This document shows positions 61,421 through 64,000 of a stretch of 64,000 bases of DNA, piece after piece. The notes beneath the pieces are model-generated. The model searched no databases. It was not told where the DNA came from and worked only from the letters and a program-made list of their open reading frames with translations. A program made the translations under genes and the position numbers. Origin of the DNA: Variovorax sp. TBS-050B (lineage in GTDB: Bacteria > Pseudomonadota > Gammaproteobacteria > Burkholderiales > Burkholderiaceae_C); contig NZ_JARXYR010000002.1 in assembly GCF_029893635.1 (NCBI RefSeq), positions 3,819,001 through 3,883,000 on the forward strand, in the 5' to 3' direction. Each line of letters starts with the position of its first letter. Position 1 is the first letter of the stretch.

Positions 61421-62347
61421 TCAACCGGCAACTGCTTGCGCCGCGATCCACGCCCACACCGCGCGGATCGCCGGCTCGTTCTCGCGCCCTTCGGCCACCG
61501 CGAGGAAATAGCTGCCCGTGTCGAGCGCCGGCCCGAAGGGCTGCACCAGCGCGCCGCTGGCGATCTCCTCGGCCGCGAGCGTGAGGCTCAGCAGCGCGAC
61601 GCCGTGGCCGCCCAGCGCGGCGAGCATCGCGTGCGTCTCGTCGGAGAACGACAGGCCCGGCGACTTCATCGCGCGGCCGCGCGGCGGCGCGATGCCGGCC
61701 TCGCGGAACCAGCGCGGCCACACCGCGGGCGCGAGCGCATGCGGCTGCCAGTCGCAGTGGATGAGCTGGTGCTTCGGCAGGTCGGCGACGCGCTTCAGGC
61801 CCAGCATCGGGCTGCACAGCGGCGCGTAGCGCTCGCGCATCAGCTCGCGCGTCACCAGCCCGGGCCATTCGCCGCGGCCCGAACGAATGGCGATGTCGGC
61901 ATCACCGCGCGCGAGATCGACCAGCCTGTCGCCCGCATGCAGCCGCAGCTCGACGTCGGGGCAGGCCTTGCGGAAGGCCTCCATGCGCGGCAGCACCCAG
62001 CGCGCGGCGAAGGCGGTGTTGGTGGTCAGCGTCACGGCCTTGGAGGCGGCGGGCCGGCGCAGCCGGTCGACGCCGGCCTCGATCAGGTCGAAGCCCATGC
62101 GCAGGTCGTCGAAGAGGCGGTGCCCCGCGGGCGTGAGCACCAGTTGCCGCGTGAGGCGGCGGAACAGCGGCTGGCCCAGCGCGTCCTCGAGTGCGCGCAC
62201 CTGATGGCTGATCGCCGACGGGGTGACCGAGAGTTCCGACGCGGCGCGCTGGAAGCTCAGGTGCGCGGCGGCGGCCTCGAAGGCGCGCAGGCCGAGCAGC
62301 GGCGGCAGCCGGCGGGCAGGGCGGACGGATGAGCCAGGCTCTTGCAT
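61421..62347 (-). CDS. LysR family transcription regulator (GcvA-like)
   Basis: A 308-residue regulator with an N-terminal winged helix (LGLRAFEAAAAHLSFQRAAS, ELSVTPSAISHQVRALEDAL) and a C-terminal effector domain (VTLTTNTAFAARWVLPRMEA onward). The sequence is closest in style to the GcvA subgroup. It is divergent from the azoreductase gene with a 100-bp gap, so it probably controls that gene, as is common for LysR/enzyme pairs. Confidence 0.92.
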   Translation of the reverse strand: MQEPGSSVRPARRLPPLLGLRAFEAAAAHLSFQRAASELSVTPSAISHQVRALEDALGQPLFRRLTRQLVLTPAGHRLFDDLRMGFDLIEAGVDRLRRPAASKAVTLTTNTAFAARWVLPRMEAFRKACPDVELRLHAGDRLVDLARGDADIAIRSGRGEWPGLVTRELMRERYAPLCSPMLGLKRVADLPKHQLIHCDWQPHALAPAVWPRWFREAGIAPPRGRAMKSPGLSFSDETHAMLAALGGHGVALLSLTLAAEEIASGALVQPFGPALDTGSYFLAVAEGRENEPAIRAVWAWIAAQAVAG

Positions 62348-62447
62348 GAAAGGAGAAATGATCGTTTGTGGGCAGCGGCCTTCATCCCTAGATTCAAGGC
62401 CTGCGCAGCCATTGTGGCAGCGCCCGACGAATCAGGAAATCTCATCC

Positions 62448-63191
62448 ATGAACAAGCCGACATTGAACCTTCTCCACATCGACGCCAGCGCCCGTCCGGG
62501 CCGCTCGGGCATCGACCCGCACGGCTCCCACACGCGCCGCCTCTCGGCGCGTTTCGTCGAACGCTGGCGCGCGGCCCGGCCCGACGACCGCATCGACCAC
62601 CTCGACGTGGGACAGCATCCGCCCGCGCACGTGGATGCGCGCTGGATCCATGCCGCCTTCACGCCGCCCGCCGCGCGCGAACCCTGGATGGCCGAGGCGC
62701 TGGCCGAAAGCGACCGGCTGGTCGACCAGCTCGTGGCCGCGGACCTGATCGTGGTGGGTCTGCCGATGTACAACTTCAGCGTGCCCGCGCAGTTCAAGGC
62801 GTACATCGACAACATCGTGCGCGTGGGCCGCACCTTCGGCTTCGACCGTGCGCGCGGCGCGGTGCCGTACTGGCCGATGCTCGCCGATGCGGGCAAGCGC
62901 ATGGTGCTGCTGGGCGCGCGCGGCGACCACGGCTACGACCCCGGCGGCCGCATCGCCCACCTCAACCACACCGAAAGCAGCGTGCGCGCCGTGTTCGGCT
63001 ACATCGGCATCACCGAGGTGCACGAAGCCGCCGTGGAGTGCGACGAATTCGGCGGCGAGCAGCTCGCGCAGTCGCTCGCGCGTGCGGAGCAGGCGGTCGA
63101 CCGGCTGGTGGATGAACTCAGCGGTACGACAGCACCAGCCCGTGCACCAGCCGCGTCCAGCCGTCCAGCATCACGAACAGCAGCAGCTTGA
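62448..63191 (+). CDS. FMN-dependent azoreductase / NAD(P)H quinone reductase
   Basis: A 247-residue flavodoxin-fold enzyme of the AzoR type. The phosphate-binding start is LLHIDASARPGRS, followed by HTRRLSARFVERWRAARP, the flavin motif GLPMYNFSVPAQFKAYIDNI and the GARGDHGYDPGG loop. Such enzymes reduce quinones and azo compounds by two electrons. The ATG at 62448 gives a normal N-terminus. The last 25 codons (TTAPARAPAASSRP and on) are low complexity and lie antisense to the end of sctR, so this tail looks like read-out into the neighbour. Confidence 0.9.
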   Translation: MNKPTLNLLHIDASARPGRSGIDPHGSHTRRLSARFVERWRAARPDDRIDHLDVGQHPPAHVDARWIHAAFTPPAAREPWMAEALAESDRLVDQLVAADLIVVGLPMYNFSVPAQFKAYIDNIVRVGRTFGFDRARGAVPYWPMLADAGKRMVLLGARGDHGYDPGGRIAHLNHTESSVRAVFGYIGITEVHEAAVECDEFGGEQLAQSLARAEQAVDRLVDELSGTTAPARAPAASSRPASRTAAA

Positions 63192-63777
63192 ACGGCAGCG
63201 AGATGGTGGTGGGCGCGATCATCGACATGCCGAGCGCCAGCAGCACGGTGGCGACGATCAGGTCCACCACCACGAACACCAGGTAGATGATGAAGCCGAT
63301 CTGGAACGCGCGCGTGAGCTCGGTCAGCGTGAAGCTCGGCACCAGCACCATGAAGTCGTCGTCGCGCAGCTGCTCGGCGCGTGCCTTGGGCCAGATGTTG
63401 GAGGCCGACTTCAGAAAGAACTGCCGCTCGCGCTCGTGCGTGTGCTTCTGCAGGAACTCCTTCACCGGCACCTTGGCGGCATCGATCACCGCCATGATGT
63501 CGCCCATGCTCTCGCCCTTGGCGCCGAAGCTGCGGTTGCGCAGCGTGTCGCCGATGTCCATGCCCACGGGCGCCATGATGTAGACCGTGAGGATCACCGC
63601 GATGCCGTTGAGCACCATGTTCGGCGGCGTCTGCTGCAGGCCGAGCGCGGTGCGCAGCAGGCCGAACACGATGACCAGCTTGGTGTAGCTCGTGACCATC
63701 AGCGCCGCGAAGGTCGCGAAGCCGAACGCGACCATGACCGCGACGAGTGTGAGTGGCTCCGGTATGCCGCCTTGCAT
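63118..63777 (-). CDS. sctR: Type III secretion export apparatus protein SctR
   Basis: SctR forms the core of the inner-membrane export gate with SctS and SctT. The 219 residues fit SctR and not the longer, signal-peptide-bearing FliP: TSYTKLVIVFGLLRTALGLQ with QTPPNMVLNGIA, then YIMAPVGMDIG, and the C-terminal helix pair IGFIIYLVFVVVDLIVATVL and ISLPFKLLLFVMLDGW. It follows the sctQ end by 41 bp. The usual next gene, sctS, is absent; sctR ends inside the azoreductase gene (74-bp tail-to-tail overlap). Confidence 0.9.
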   Translation of the reverse strand: MQGGIPEPLTLVAVMVAFGFATFAALMVTSYTKLVIVFGLLRTALGLQQTPPNMVLNGIAVILTVYIMAPVGMDIGDTLRNRSFGAKGESMGDIMAVIDAAKVPVKEFLQKHTHERERQFFLKSASNIWPKARAEQLRDDDFMVLVPSFTLTELTRAFQIGFIIYLVFVVVDLIVATVLLALGMSMIAPTTISLPFKLLLFVMLDGWTRLVHGLVLSYR

Positions 63778-63818
63778 GTGCTGCTCGCTTGTCTGCTGCT
63801 TGCTTGCGTGGTCGCGGC

Positions 63819-64000
63819 TCAGACTTCGCCCGGGGCGAACTCCGACACGCGCACGCCGAGGCGGTCGCCCACCGCCACCAGGTAGCCCTTGCCGAGCACG
63901 TTGCCGTGCGCCAGGATGCGCACCGGACTGCGGTTGAGCGGCTGCGCCAGGTCGAACACATGGCCCGCGCGGATGCTCTTGAGCTCGCCGAGCGAGAGCG
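63819..64000 (-). CDS. sctQ: C-terminus of type III secretion C-ring protein SctQ (partial)
   Basis: The last 59 codons of a gene that begins beyond the right edge. Read on the minus strand they give LSLGELKSIRAGHVFDL, QPLNRSPVRILAHGNVLGKG and YLVAVGDRLGVRVSEFAPGEV (stop at 63819-63821). This is the SPOA (FliN/SctQ C-terminal) domain, which builds the cytoplasmic sorting platform. Being directly before sctR supports a type III secretion cluster continuing to the right. Confidence 0.8.
   Translation of the reverse strand, partial: LSLGELKSIRAGHVFDLAQPLNRSPVRILAHGNVLGKGYLVAVGDRLGVRVSEFAPGEV

Noticed and set aside
63118-63777. Flagellar FliP
   Set aside because: The protein is short, without a signal peptide, and has the LQQTPPN/YIMAPVG pattern of SctR; no flagellar gene is next to it, and the neighbour is a SctQ-type SPOA domain.

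Overview
The window is high-GC bacterial chromosome with almost no non-coding space. Gene content and order (type VI secretion, smc-zipA-ligA, map/purL divergence, GlnD, duplicated liv binding proteins, beta-oxidation genes) and the style of its dispersed repeats suggest a betaproteobacterium of the Comamonadaceae, most likely Variovorax or a close relative. The taxonomy is inferred from reading only; no search was run. No tRNA, rRNA, CRISPR array, insertion sequence or prophage was seen.

Layout. 1-2943: tail of a type VI secretion cluster (tssG, tssA, an unknown membrane/coiled-coil gene). 2978-4614: a HipBA-type kinase/antitoxin pair on the minus strand. 4681-5439: a lipoprotein. 5554-12300: housekeeping run smc, zipA, ligA. 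12409-13865: small lipoprotein, peptide deformylase, DoxX protein. 14032-17128: polar amino-acid ABC binding protein and two permeases with no ATPase beside them. 17135-23375 (minus): map, glnD, a GAF-GGDEF diguanylate cyclase broken by a one-base frameshift, and pgm. 23490-28304: purL and an Rnk-like factor. 28375-32021 (minus): selO-msrB-yciB-bolA-ppiC, a tightly overlapped stress/redox operon. 32076-33131 (minus): an AraC-type regulator.

33478-54640 is one long plus-strand catabolic block: acyl-CoA ligase, two near-duplicate liv-type binding proteins, livHMGF, a FadB-like fusion enzyme, an M20 peptidase, thiolase, two acyl-CoA dehydrogenases, dehydrogenases of the SDR and MDR families, a thioesterase and a GST-like protein. 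Read together it looks like uptake, CoA activation and beta-oxidation of carboxylic acids. Three copies of a ~127-bp palindromic intergenic repeat lie inside this block.

54669-64000: a large surface nuclease lipoprotein of the ExeM/NucH type (minus), an SDR enzyme, a membrane gene pair (DUF2157; DUF4401 fused to GDYXXLXY), a LysR regulator divergent from an azoreductase, then sctR and the end of sctQ of a type III secretion system, with sctR and the azoreductase overlapping tail to tail.

No clearly new defence or mobile system was found. The best leads are the frameshifted cyclase coupled to pgm, the doubled binding proteins with a conserved upstream box, the family of palindromic repeats, several promoters that predict leaderless mRNAs, an AT-rich hairpin inserted in frame in purL, and the unknown type VI-linked gene at 2236.
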